Below, piece after piece: positions 23,555 to 35,500 of a stretch of 64,000 bases of DNA (position 1 is the first letter of the stretch; every line of letters starts with the position of its first letter). The stretch is from Physcomitrium patens. Lineage: Eukaryota; Streptophyta; Bryopsida; Funariales; Funariaceae. The stretch is taken from contig NC_037271.1 in assembly GCF_000002425.4 (NCBI RefSeq), positions 4,825,582 through 4,889,581 of the forward strand. The letters are read 5' to 3'. Below the pieces are notes generated by a model, which was not told the origin of the DNA, searched no databases, and worked only from the letters and a program-made list of their open reading frames with translations. Position numbers and translations under genes: made by a program.

Positions 23555-25700
23555 TAGAAGAGTTATTCAAAAATACTATTAAACCCATTATTTATAACTA
23601 TGACCAAACAAAGTCTTAATAAGAGGCATGCTTTATAGGGACGATTGATTATGGACACATCTTACTAGATATTGAACCATGCATAGTATCATATTTAATG
23701 AGATTCATAATTCTTTTTATTGTTGTAGATGATAGGATCAATTCTAGAAGCAATTATATGTTTACAGGCCATTAGAGATTTGGGCCAAGGTTTAGTTCTT
23801 AAGAAGAAATAAGAAAAGATCAAGTTTAAAATTATGTAATCATTAATACTAACTTGATTTGGTTTATTTAGTGTAATTTTTATATGCAATAAGGCTTATA
23901 ACAAGGATTTGGAAAGGAAATGTGTACTTTGGTGAAAGTTATTATATTATACCATAAAATAATAATATTAAGCCACACCACAAAATAGCAAGGGAATGTG
24001 TAATGTCGTGCAGCAATAGATTCTCAATTTAGAAAACTTTTTGAAGATGAGGATAAGGATAAGATAGACCACAAGTGGTTGATTCTCATTTTAGAGTTTT
24101 TGTGGTGATTTTTTGGATAACAATAAAGATAGGAGGGACCATATCTAGTAGATACTCATTTTAGAGATATCTTGGGATATATTGAAAGATCAATGTGACT
24201 TAAGGGAAGAAAAAGAAGCATAATGTAATGTTTTAATGATTATTATATCTTTAGTTTTGGTTAATGAAGAGGGCAGATTTTGGATCTTGGAAGAAAGTTT
24301 ATTATGATTAATTTGAGTCATTTATTATAGCAATATTTCAAGACATTATTTAAGACAAGTGTATCCACTTATTTGAAAAGTTTGAAAGCAAAAACTAATC
24401 AAGTCAAGGAGAATCGAAGTGCCAAAGCAAAGGAGGTTCAGCAAGATTGCAAATCAAACACAACAACTTTGAAGGTCATAATTTGATGTTTATGACAACT
24501 ATGGTTATAAAATTAAGATTTTAGTTTTATTATTAAGTTAAAAATCTATTTACTAAGTTTCAAGGCATTGTGACATTTGGTTGAAGTGATATGCATAAAA
24601 GAATAAGCAAGGATAGGATTGTGTGGACAAAATAATGACCAAAAAGTTAGATTAGGTAATTTGCTTGCTAAAAACGATTTAAGTCATTAATTACTTTGAA
24701 ATTCGGAATTTAAAGAGAAGATGGGATATATAATCTATTGCAAAAGGTTTTAAATCATTCTATTGAATTAAAATTGAGTTATATAAGTCTAAAGTGATAT
24801 AGGGCCAAAAGAAATTATAGAATCTAACTAAGACATATATAAACAACAATGACCTCCATAGCAAGAAGCATTATTTTTTATTTTCAAAGCAAGCACCATA
24901 AATTCAAAATATTATTCAATAATTTAATAGTAAAAAAATTACTCTCTTCTTTACTATTTTTTCTTTACATAGATAATTCTATTGCTTCAAAAATATATAA
25001 TTTTTTGTTCAAGATTAATTTTTAATTTTTAATATTACTTCTACTATCTATTTTTAAAAAAATTAATACTATATGGAAAATTAAATCACATTAAAATTTT
25101 AATTTTTTAAATATTTCTATTAAATTTTCCGTATTACATGCAACGCACGATATTAAAGGTAAAAAAATCCTCTAACTTCTTTTCTTTGGTAGTAAATACT
25201 AACAAAAAAATTTGATTTTTAAATCCAATTTTTTATTTAGATGTGGAATTCAACAAGACCTTGTCTTTGATCCTTATATCCAATGATGCCATATAAAATA
25301 ATCAAATATCTTTGATCACTTTGCACCATGAAGTTTTTCTTACAACAAAAGAAAACAAAAAAAAACTCTTACTCATGCAAAGATAGTGCGTAAGACTACA
25401 ACAGTAGTTGCCAAGTACTAGTTATGAACCTTTTATTTTATTTTATGATTTCTACAATTTAAAAAAATGATAAAAGAAAAAATATGCATATATATAAGAA
25501 AAATTAAATACCAACAATAAAACATGCATGTTGTACTCAACCATGAAACCAACACATATCCTCTGCACACTTTTATAGTGAGAATAAGACAACCACTTTT
25601 AGTGGGTCCTTGGAGCATCTTGTGAACATCCACATGTTACTTCTTTTTTGGATGTATATATATATATATATATATATATAATCATTATTATTCCATTCTG
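23555..25700. other. AT-rich spacer, possible LTR relic at 23.9-24.7 kb
   Basis: No gene seen. Between about 23,930 and 24,700 the text has the flavour of an old LTR or leader: repeated GATTCTCATTTTAGAG at about 24,020-24,150, then an AACAACTTTGAAGGTCATAA stretch like those in plant LTR elements. No paired end or coding part was found. The rest is low-complexity AT-rich DNA. Confidence 0.35.
25655..25681. repeat. (TA)n microsatellite
   Basis: About 13 TA units. Confidence 0.95.
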
Positions 25701-26339
25701 GATTATTTACTCACTCATCTTTTCACGTTTGCTTCCCCAGTAGCGGTTGTCGAAGGAAGCAGATGCACAAGTCAGAAATTTTTACAGAACACCTCAAACA
25801 GTGTAAAAATGAGACGTATGAAACAATCAGAAAATGCAACTTTCTTGTAGAGTGGGTTTTAGAAGAGGTCATTGTCAGAACCACACATCCATTGATCACT
25901 TTGGGAGCTTTCATATTACTGAGTGTCAAAGTAGGAAAACAGATTGTAACATTCCTGTATCTAAAAAAACATATGTGATTTAATTTCCTTTGGCCTTCAA
26001 AGACACCTCCTTTAGGCGCACACCGTATCGTTCTAGAATCAAGAGAATGAGTATCCAACGTATCTACTTCCGCCTCTGTTGCTAACAGAATTGCGAGCTA
26101 TGGATTGAACGCGGTAAATGATGCAATGAGATTGAGATGAACCTCCGGCGATGGAGTGGGGCGAGTTGCGAAGTGAGATGCACGGCATGGACGAGGGAGT
26201 AAACAGCGTTGAAAAGGGGAGCGCAGCGCAGGAAGCGTGGGATCCACGACACGGGCGGTGCGAGAGAATACCGCCACTTTCTGACTTTCCATCACCTTCA
26301 TCATCAGCCCTACCTTAGCCTGCCCTCCTCGGGGACTCT

Positions 26340-27014
26340 GTGCCCAGATTCTGTGTCTCAACTTTAGCTTCTCAGCTCGAATTAGGTTGTGTCTCAGTTC
26401 TGCTCTTGGATCGTTGCGAGGTCTCGGGAACCCACTACTTGCCTTCTTCTTCCCAGGTATGTAGAAATTTCGAATTGATGTGTTTTCGATTGGATTCTTT
26501 TGGGTTGTCGTTTTTCGGCAAGTGTTTCCATGCGGTTGCTTGCGGTCTAGTTGTGGATTACGAGTTGATTAGCAATCTAAGACTCAGAGGAGTTGCGTTA
26601 GTATTTTGTGTTTATTTTCGTGTCGTAGCTCTTGTCATCGTTTGTTTGTTTCTTTGTGAGCGGTAACTGTGGGCATTGAGATCGTGTCTTACAGCAGAAG
26701 ATGTTGAAGAAGTTCTTGTAGAATGTCTAGGGTGTGTTCAAGATGTATCTGTTATTTGAGAGGATTCTTGATGAGGATAGTAAATGTTGGAGGCAACTAG
26801 CTAAGCAAAGGTTGTGTAACTTATCTTGTACTCAATTTAAACCTACTTGTCACGAACATCGCTCAGATTCTTGGTTGGCTACTTGTTGGTTGCGGAATTC
26901 TGTTGTCTGAGCATTTTTGGAGTCATTTGCAGATTGGAGGGAGCTAGGGTGCCGTGGACTTATTTTCAGAGTTGGTGTTGGCTAGTTTCTGGATAAAAAA
27001 CGTGAGCAATCAAT
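26340..27014 (+). promoter_or_regulatory. Likely 5' untranslated region with an intron for the His/Pro-rich gene
   Basis: The DNA becomes less AT-rich here. A good donor (CAG|GTATGT, intron from 26,457) and an acceptor (TTTGCAG, ending 26,932) would remove a 476-nt intron upstream of the start codon at 27,015. The transcription start is not determined. Confidence 0.4.
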
Positions 27015-27356
27015 ATGTGTCTACCGTGCTTCTGGTGCAGCGACGACGACTATGACTACAGGAGACCTAGATACAACCCCTATCCACCCTCGTCACAACC
27101 ATTCTTTCCACCCCCACCGCCTCACCACCATCACCCGCTCTCTTCACAACCATTCTTTCCACCCCCACCACCCCACCACCATCACCCACCCTCGCCACCG
27201 CCTATGTTTCCACCTCTGATGCCTGAAGCTCCTGATCATCACCACGGCCACCACCATCACCCTCACCACCACGACCAATCTCACCACCACCACCACATGC
27301 CTCCGCCAGAACATCACGGAGGTCACCATGGCCATCACCATGGCCATCACCACTGA
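27015..27356 (+). CDS. Histidine/proline-rich small protein
   Basis: 113 residues, one coding exon, no known catalytic domain. The protein opens with a cysteine cluster (MCLPCFWC) and an acidic DDDYDY stretch. Two copies of a 17-residue unit follow (SSQPFFPPPPPHHHHP plus L or P, residues 26-42 and 43-59). The C-terminal tail from about residue 74 is built of HHH blocks separated by G, D or P. By my count 33 residues are His and 31 are Pro. Such tails bind Zn, Ni or Cu in other proteins, so metal binding or storage is a reasonable guess. The N-terminal cysteines could be lipid-modified; there is no signal peptide or membrane segment. The strand is supported by a 5' untranslated intron and an AATAAA signal at 27,543. 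The antisense open frame is a compositional shadow. Confidence 0.75.
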   Translation: MCLPCFWCSDDDYDYRRPRYNPYPPSSQPFFPPPPPHHHHPLSSQPFFPPPPPHHHHPPSPPPMFPPLMPEAPDHHHGHHHHPHHHDQSHHHHHMPPPEHHGGHHGHHHGHHH

Positions 27357-27542
27357 CCAGCCTAAGCATCAGAGGTGCACTGCTCCATTCCCTCATCAGA
27401 ATCTCGTCCGTATTTATCATCTGTTGGATTGTGCTATAATTTCGCAACTGCATGTTCAGATTATCGACTTTCTGAATCATCTGTCGGTATCAATCGCACG
27501 CGCTCTGAAAAAAAAGATCTGCGTATGTTTCTCAGCTAATTC

Positions 27543-27548
27543 AATAAA
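27543..27548 (+). terminator. Poly(A) signal of the His/Pro-rich gene
   Basis: AATAAA, 187 bp after the stop codon of the 27,015 gene, followed by AT-rich DNA. Confidence 0.5.
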
Positions 27549-27967
27549 GTACATGACTTAAATTGAATACTGTATGCAATTCGTAAGAGGAGTAACCTCT
27601 CTACATGTCGTAATGAAAGGCTATTTTTTTTCTTCCTTACTCTTGCTCTTGCTTGAATGTTTGAGTTATTTGCAATGGCATTTCTAAAAACAAAATTGTT
27701 TGAGAATGGTTTATGCTCAAGTGAGATGTTTGCCTCATTCGCAACCAATGTGTAACGTGTGTGAGTCTATATTACATGTGTGAGTTATATGTTCTGGTAC
27801 AGCGCGCTCTTAACCCTGCAGGACTACAGTGCAATCTCCAATTCTTTGAAAGGAAATGTACCCAGCTGATCCGCAGTTTTCGTCAGCTTCGTTTGTAAGA
27901 ATGTCTCCAAAAATTAATGTGTTTACCAACCTCCCTCATATTCTCGGGCCCACCGCTTAAGTGTTTG

Positions 27968-28413
27968 TCAATCTTCGTGAAGATGCAGCGGTGTGATACT
28001 TGAGAGCATTCTTTTGAAGTTTGCCGTAGTGGGTCCGTCTTTGCTCAATCCTGGATTGCTCAACAAGAGACAGAAACCTGCATTTTCCTCCATGATCAGT
28101 GTTGCTGTCGGTGCAAAATTAGACCCTAGATCATTGCGGTTAGAGTAAACACCACCTTCGTGGTTATTTTCAACCAGCTTCTTTACTCTCTCAACTTCGC
28201 TATAGTATTTACTTGTAAAGTTACCCCTTCACAAACTACACCTACAGCCTACTAGGTGACATTCTCAAATGCTGAAACTTCGGCGCACCATGTACGAGGC
28301 TCAGAATAAGATAGGCATTGATGTCTGAAAGGTGCAGGTGTAGCACTGATGGGTTCCAGATGGATTCGTACTTTGCCAGCTGAATTGAAAGCTCGCACGT
28401 CCATGATTTGTCC
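27968..28413 (-). other. Possible minus-strand exons of an unrecognised gene or relic
   Basis: On the minus strand an open stretch from an acceptor at 28,199 runs 76 codons to a stop at 27,968-27,970 and reads protein-like (for example LIMEENAGFCLLLSNPGL). A second stretch starts after an acceptor-like CTGCAG at 28,413 (QIMDVRAFNSAGKVRIHLEP). Joining them in frame needs a weak GTGCGC donor. I recognise no family and found no convincing 5' exons in 28,420-28,900. It could be the 3' end of a decayed gene or chance. Confidence 0.25.
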
Positions 28414-29169
28414 CTGCAGTGTACGACTATGTCTGTTAGAAAATAAGTTCTTACTCCCATTTTGTTTCTTCTTCTGTTTCCACACACGCATTCAAGCGGA
28501 GCATCATTTTTTAACACTGTAGAGCGTACACCAAACCAGAAATGGACGGTGGTGCAAATGTAGTATATCATTAACTTAGCAACAAAGATTGTATCAAATT
28601 AATGGCTATTATACAGTCAAGTTAAACGCATGGTTATACAGTATATTAATAGAAAGTTATACACTTGCTTTTGTAGAATGATTCCTGGCTCAATTCTTCG
28701 ACCCCAAGTTTATCATTATTCTAAACCCCGATCACATCAAAAAGGTCTGAAATGCTCCACTGTTCCACCTTCAGAAAGTTATATAAAAATCTTGCGTGAG
28801 AATCATTTTTGAAGGTTTCAAAAAAGGTGTGAGATACTGTACATTTTGATATATTTATTTATTTGTTTTACTTTATGATATTTCACAAACGTAGGGTCAC
28901 TCTACGCCAGTTGCATTTGCAGTGCTGAGTCCGAGAGATAAGGCAGTCTGCAAAGGATATGATGCCCCCAACATGCCACTCAATTCGTGGCAGGACCCCA
29001 ATTACAAGAACGTGCCATCAACCAAACGCCAGACCTGCCCCTACCTCCGTCTGTCTCGGGCACCGGTACCCGCATGCGGGAGGGCCTGGCACCTAAACCC
29101 GCTCCTTCTTGGTTTCAGAAGAAGCACTGCCCCGCTTCGGTGAATCTTGCTTCCCCTCTTCGATCGTGG

Positions 29170-32010
29170 ATGTCGCGATTGAATCGCGGCGCTGCTCACA
29201 CCTCCGAGCTGCGCGGTAAGAGATCATTACCTCTCCCACCCATTAGCCGTACATCTCATATAAATCCATCGCGAAGGTGGGGTGCGGGGAGGAGCTGTAC
29301 TTTCTTAGATTGGGTGGAGACGGGCCGACCTCCGCGCTGCAGGTCTTGCTCATTCTCTGCTTTTGCATTCAATACCCACTTGCCGGTAGCGTATGTTTAT
29401 ACTGCTTACGCGTAGCTCTTTACAGATCTCATGGTGTATTGCGGGATGGTCCCCTTTGTGTATCCGAGTCATTAGATTTTGGGCTTGTGACTGTCGTGTG
29501 TCGCTTGCTGCGGTACGGACTTGCTGCTGTGGGTTTGTCGTTGGTATAATTGGGAGTTGGGTTTTGTTTGGGAGAAATGTTGAGGCAGAGGTGCATCGAA
29601 GGGGATGAGGGTTGTGTGTTTCAGTCTTTGTTCGGAATTTGGATTGCTGATTCGCACCCTTGTGCATGAGTTGGTTAACACGAGGTTGTGTAATTAGTGA
29701 GGTCGTGTAACTCTCATCTTAAGTTTGTGCTGCCGCAGCGCTTTTGTCTTCTTGGACATGCGGCGGACTTATTTGGCGAGTGGTCGTGTTGTTTGTGGGT
29801 GGTGCAGTCACATGTGTGACAGTTGGGGTGAAGGTGGGTTCCTCAGAAGGAGGTGTGCTTGAAGGGGAAAGGTGCAGTTCCTGTTGAGATGGTTGTGCGA
29901 GCTGGAGCTTGCACTCAAGTACATTAAGTTGCAATAGAGAGCAAGGAGAGTGCAGCCGAGAAGGTATACCACATTCCCGATCATATTGCATGACTCTTTC
30001 GAGGGAGAGTAGTCAGAAAATGTCTGGGGCATACATTGTTTCTTGCTTTGCTAGAGAGGTTGTAGTATCAAAAGCGTTTCTGATTTTCACTCCCTCTCCT
30101 CGGAGCTATTCCATCCCTTCGCAAGGATAATCGTTCACTGGTCTGTCAGCAATGGATAATCTGAAACATCCTAGTCTGAACAGTCCTAACTCCCCCTGGA
30201 TGCCTCAATTCGAAAACATATTGAGGCATCAAGTTCTCAGTTCGAGATGAATTATTCCGAGACAAGTCTAGGGTTACAGTAATATCAAGAAATGAGATGT
30301 TCCTGGCATGCAGTTTTCTTTTCCTGGCTGTGCATCTTGCCAGTCTCTTTGGCCACAGGCATTACTGATTGCTTTTAGATTTATTAGCTGCTTTATATCC
30401 TAGTATCATAGTTTTGAGACGATCTACGTAAAATGTAGATATTCCAGATGTAGGTAATTGTCGTGATTGTATTTAACTGGCCTGTTAATTATAGGTTTTT
30501 GACAACATATAAACATGTGAGTACATCTAGCCTTGGTTCACAGCAGCGCTTGACAAATGTAGTGGGAGTATATTGGTTAATTTTGCATTCGTGAAGCAAT
30601 GTAGTATTTGAAGTGATCATTTTGAAGTGATCATTCTGAAGTGATTTGAAGTGATCATTTCAACAGTGATATTAGGATCCAGGCTGGACTTTGGATTGAA
30701 CCGTATGTCTCAAAAGATGAGATTCTTTGGACCTAAGGTAATCCATATCTACAAACTCACTTGTTTAACATCTGTCCTGTAATCTTCTTGTAAAATATTG
30801 CGAGTCTCGAGTGTTTAGATTCTACCAGCAATCTTTATTCCATCTTGTTTAGTCATGGACTAATTCACTTTATACCAATCACAGATTACCATAAATTTTC
30901 TGCTAATTTCTCAAAGATGCAAACTTTCATTCAGTGAGACATAAGGTCTAATGGAAAAGAAACTGATGTTTGAGACTTATAACTATTATGATAAGACTGT
31001 AATTACAACTTGGAAACAGTAAAATCCCTTTTTGACAGCAGTTAATCTCACACGCAGGTCCATGATCCTTCCCTAGCCGCAAAGGTAGAATGTATTCCCT
31101 TCCGTTTGCTTCTTCGTATGTAAATGAATTCTGATAAAACTGCTTTGATGATACTGATATTTATAATACCGACAGAGTTGAGTAAGTTTCGCTGTGCCTA
31201 GGAAACCATTTTCTTAGAATGACGTGATGGCTGCCTCAGGATGCAATGTTCAAGCTGGCTCGTGAGCAGCACCGACGAGATGTTTGCAATGCTCGACTGC
31301 AGGTACCAGATAAAGTATGCCCATTTCAAGAAATTTGGATCTTTAATAAAATTCGATGAAGGAAATAGCAGGCCAGACGTGTTTTGGTTTGCACTTCATC
31401 CTTTCATCCAACGAAGGAAAGCTGCGGTGAATTGAATGTTTCTGTAAACGAATCTAATTTCTAAGAAAACCGAAGAGCCAGTGGACTGTATAGGTCTGTA
31501 ATGTGCAGCTTTGTCTAGCCAAGTTCGCTCATTGGTATCTTGGTGAAACATTGGTAGCCTTTGTTAACTACCAGTTCTTTTTATCAATACTTTGCCTTCA
31601 GCATGTGTGTAGAAGCATGTTTTTAGGCTCGCAAGGTAGCCGAGTCGGGAACTAACCTATGGCTTCAAAATTTTCAGGATTTAGAGAAAGAACTGCAGAT
31701 GTTCTCCGAAGAATTTGGCAGCCGATTACACGACTTACGGTTTGTTGCAATCCTCTTCTGCTGAGTTCTTTTGCCAAACATCAGCTACTTCAGTAGCATT
31801 TGCCACACGCTTTACTGTCTCCTCAATAGGTAAATCCATTTCTCTTGAGGTACATTTGTAAACCATAAGTCACCTTACAAACTTCGATGTGCATGCAGCA
31901 TTTCTATGAAGGAGGTTTTTCATGCTGCGCCCGAAATGAAAACTTTCAGTGGTAGTCCCGACGAAGCAAAATCAGAGGGACTAGATTCCAACAGTCATGA
32001 CCTCGAGTGA
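29170..32010 (+). CDS. Small helical protein, six exons, function unknown
   Basis: Exons read from the sequence: 29,170-29,215, 30,676-30,737, 31,058-31,084, 31,240-31,302, 31,678-31,739, 31,899-32,010. All five introns are GT-AG. The joined frame is open for 372 nt and encodes 123 residues. Residues 1-45 are basic (MSRLNRGAAHTSELRG, then GLNRMSQKMRFFGPK). Residues 46-87 form one long charged helix (KLAREQHRRDVC, LEKELQMFSEEF), likely a coiled coil. The acidic tail ends SNSHDLE. There are no membrane segments, signal peptide or catalytic motif, so an adaptor or complex subunit is plausible. I do not recognise the family. The frame stays open upstream to an ATG at 28,987; I chose 29,170 because the upstream part reads like 5' untranslated sequence. 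Exon 3 is only 27 nt. It converges with the ABCA gene. Confidence 0.75.
30606..30660 (+). repeat. Short tandem repeat in intron 1 of the 29,170 gene
   Basis: Four imperfect copies of a TTTGAAGTGATCAT unit end about 15 bp before the acceptor of exon 2. GAAGTGATCA recurs in three of them. Confidence 0.8.
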
Positions 32011-32571
32011 GATCTACTGAAGAATATATATGCCACACTAATCCCCTACTTGAGCCCATCTTTACATGCCCGTCTAACGTTACAAAATATGAGGCGAGTT
32101 GCATTGGGATCTCGTACTTCTCCTCATGCGTTACTTGTTGCGCGAGGATTTCTTGCTGTAAGATAGACTAATTAGAATAAGAGGTGACATACTCCTAATC
32201 TGCATTGACTCTACTTGTGGTCTAAATCAACCACTATTTAATGAGATTTTCACTGCATTCGTCAACCTTGAACTTTTCTAAAAAGAGTCGATAGCTCTGG
32301 TATTAAACACAGAGCTATGGACGAGTCAGTGACACTAACACAACGTAACATACTAGTAATAGGGTAGGAAATTCTTAAATTAGAAAAACTTGAACTCTGC
32401 AAGGTGTGCATTATTCATCCGTGAGCATACGATTATCAACCTATACAGCTGGAAATCACAAGCGTGTTACTCAGATACCTTGGCGGCACGACAAGCCCTT
32501 GAAATTTTTGAATTAATAAGTCAATTAGAATCTCTTAAATAACTGATAACAACCAATCGTGCCTTACCATG
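32011..32571. other. Spacer between convergent genes
   Basis: 561 bp between the stop codons of the 29,170 gene and the ABCA gene. It presumably holds both 3' untranslated regions. No reading frame or repeat stands out. Confidence 0.6.
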
Positions 32572-35500
32572 TCATTGAAGCTGAATCCCACCATCCACTC
32601 CTCGTGCAACTTTAATAAACACATCTTCCAATGTTGTGTCGGAGAGACCCCACGCTTGAATGTGCAAGCGATTCTTAGCTTCTTCAATACCAGAGAACAC
32701 TGTCGCTACTGTTACTTCCGTTTTTGGTAACTCGAACTTTTGTGTGCCTGACAGGCCGTAGATTTTGTTTGCATTAGGTGAGAGCGACTTTGCCAACGCA
32801 ATCACCTCAGATTCCTCTTCCTGAGGTGTCGTGATGGTCAGCACATACAGACCTCCATATCTGGCAGTAAGCTGTACAGTTAACAATTCCCATTTTCTGT
32901 GAGTTACAGGTGGTAGATAAGCCACTTTGGCATTAGCCGAAGACAAAATTCATATCCTTAGACATTTCTCAGCAAATTTGAACGGCACAACAGATGATCA
33001 CCTCTTTAGCATTGCCAATACATTGCAGCTCGCCGTTAACAAAGATTCCGAGACGGTCACACAAAGCTTCAGCCTCCTCCATAGAATGGGCTGCAGTCAT
33101 GTGGAGTAGACGATTAATGTAAAGTACATCTCCCTACAGTTCAATACGTAATCGGTATATGGAATTAACAGAAGCTGACTGAAGTGCGGGATTGAAAAAA
33201 ACGAGTTAGCCTACTTGTCAGGATTATTGCACGGTCTTGCTTGGACTGCTTCACCACGTTCCAGAGGTTGTAACGAGATGCTGGATCCAGGCCAGTGCTA
33301 GGCTCATCCATGTAGACCACCTGTAAGTTGCGTAGTATCAAAAGTACAACCCATACGTTAAAACTGAACTTGTTTAAAATGGGGGTCTTAGGAATTTGGA
33401 GGTGCTCTACCAGTGACTAGATTATGGTAGTGTTTCAAACGCCGTTACATCATTATATGCAGTAAATTTACAACAAGAAAGCAAGGTATTAATTCCGAAG
33501 TTGGCAGAGCAGATGCTTACCTGTGGGTTCCCAATGAGAGAGATGGCAACACTAAGCCTCCGCTTCATCCCACCAGAATACTTCCGACACTGCTTATCCC
33601 CTACTCCATTCTCGAACAGATTGACACTTCGTAGTGAACTTTCAACAGCCTGCACATGGCAAACCAGCAAATCCGCGTTGTTATCAACGCCTATTACACA
33701 GCATTCAGCAATCTCTGAATGCACAAACACTGCCCAATAACATTATACAAGATTGTGTATTGAGAGACTCACAAGCCATAAAATTCATTGGAAGTGCATT
33801 ACAAGCTTTCAAAACAAGGACTAGCTGCACTCACATTGGTGAGTTCTGTCCCTTTCAAGTTCTTCAAGCGGCCGTAGAACAAAAGATGCTCCCGCCCAGT
33901 TAATTGTCCCCATAGCAAACTTCACAGGAAAAAAACGTGTATTGTAAGATGATGAACTTCCATTGATATTGAATTACCAACCGACTACATAATCATTGAT
34001 TATCACTGAAATCCATAACTGCCACGGGGCCGAGAGGTAGGGGAGAAGAGACATACTCATGCTGAGGACAAACACCCATGCACGAGTAAATACGATCCAT
34101 GTCTGTAACAATGTTCATCCCTTGTATGTAAGCAGTGCCAGCAGTTGGCTTCAAAAACCCAATCATCTGCAATCAGACATCAAATCACGTTGTTAACCTC
34201 CACAAACCAAATTAAATTGTGCTTTCATATCACTCATTCGCTGTACAATTATCCATTCAAAGTGGGATGTGTGATTGAAGACAGTTAACAGAAAAGTGAG
34301 GAGGGCACCATGTTGATGGAGCTCGTCTTGCCTGCGCCATTGGGCCCCAGAATTCCAAAGCATTCACCCCGCGGAACAGCCAAAGAAAACCCTCGCACAG
34401 CGTACTTGGGTGGGTTCCCATCTCGAGCAGGGTACACTCTCTTAAGATTGTCACATACTATTGGGTAATCCTTGCTGGGATTGGCAGCCAACTCCTCCGC
34501 CACTTCTTTCTGCCGCATGTGAAAGCAATTCAAGATTATAGTCGATGATCTTTCTGCGAAAGTAGAAATTAGCTTGAATGATCTACCAGCCAACAATCAA
34601 GAAACATCTAAACTATATGATTTAAATTCTATAAGACTAATGGGGGTAAGGGTTTTCTAAGGAAAATGATGAGCAGGGAAGATGCAACTAACCTCTCTAG
34701 CGACGTCTGACCGTTCGGTAACCTTTAACCCCACTGATCGTTTGTCTCCTTCGTCGATGTGCGTTAAAGATTTCGAGTTGGCAGAGAAGTTGCGAGACAA
34801 TCTGCGGGAGCTTGTGTGGTTGGAGCTTGCGCTCATAGCGCCTTTGGCTTTGCTGCCTTTACGTTTGAACTTCAAGAAGAACAGGGGATGTTTGTTCAAT
34901 CCACTTGCAGATGCCACCACTTGGTCCAAGTACAAGTTGAGTAGCATAAAAACAACCCACTCGATGAACAAGATAATCAGAACCGTTCGCAGTCCATTCT
35001 TTTCGTCATTAAGGTCGCTCCACTGCATTCCCTTCGAGTTCTGTGTCAAACCCATACATTAGCTACAAATCACAAACCACAACGCTTTTAGGCAGCGGTG
35101 ACAACAATAAATGATCCTGTGGATCAAAAACAAACTTGTAAACTTGCTGGCTCGACTCTTACCATGTAGACTCCCCGAAAAGAATACTCGGCAAACTCAT
35201 AGAGTCCACGATACGTTGCAAATGCAGGGATGATCTGCAATGCGGTAATGATCTTTCCTGCCAGAAGAAAAATGTAGAGAGATATGTGTCATCAATTCCG
35301 AAAGATATTGGATGATATGTTGATAAAGACTATCATAGCAGATGGACTGAACTCAAATGCAACCGTATTCAACACCGAAAAAGCAAGCCAATAAGAAATT
35401 GCCCAAGTATAACCAAACATTTACGAGCTACATAGTTAATGGAACTAGGATGCAGAAACTTACTGTCTGTGTTCAAGTCTACAACAAAATTCTGGAAGAA

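Noticed and set aside
27144-27353. Antisense open frame over the His-rich tail
   Set aside because: It is the reverse of CAC/CAT codon runs (poly-Val/Met), a composition artefact.
29350-30130. Many overlapping open frames on both strands at 29.3-30.1 kb
   Set aside because: They lie in the 1.46-kb first intron of the 29,170 gene and none shows domain-like sequence.
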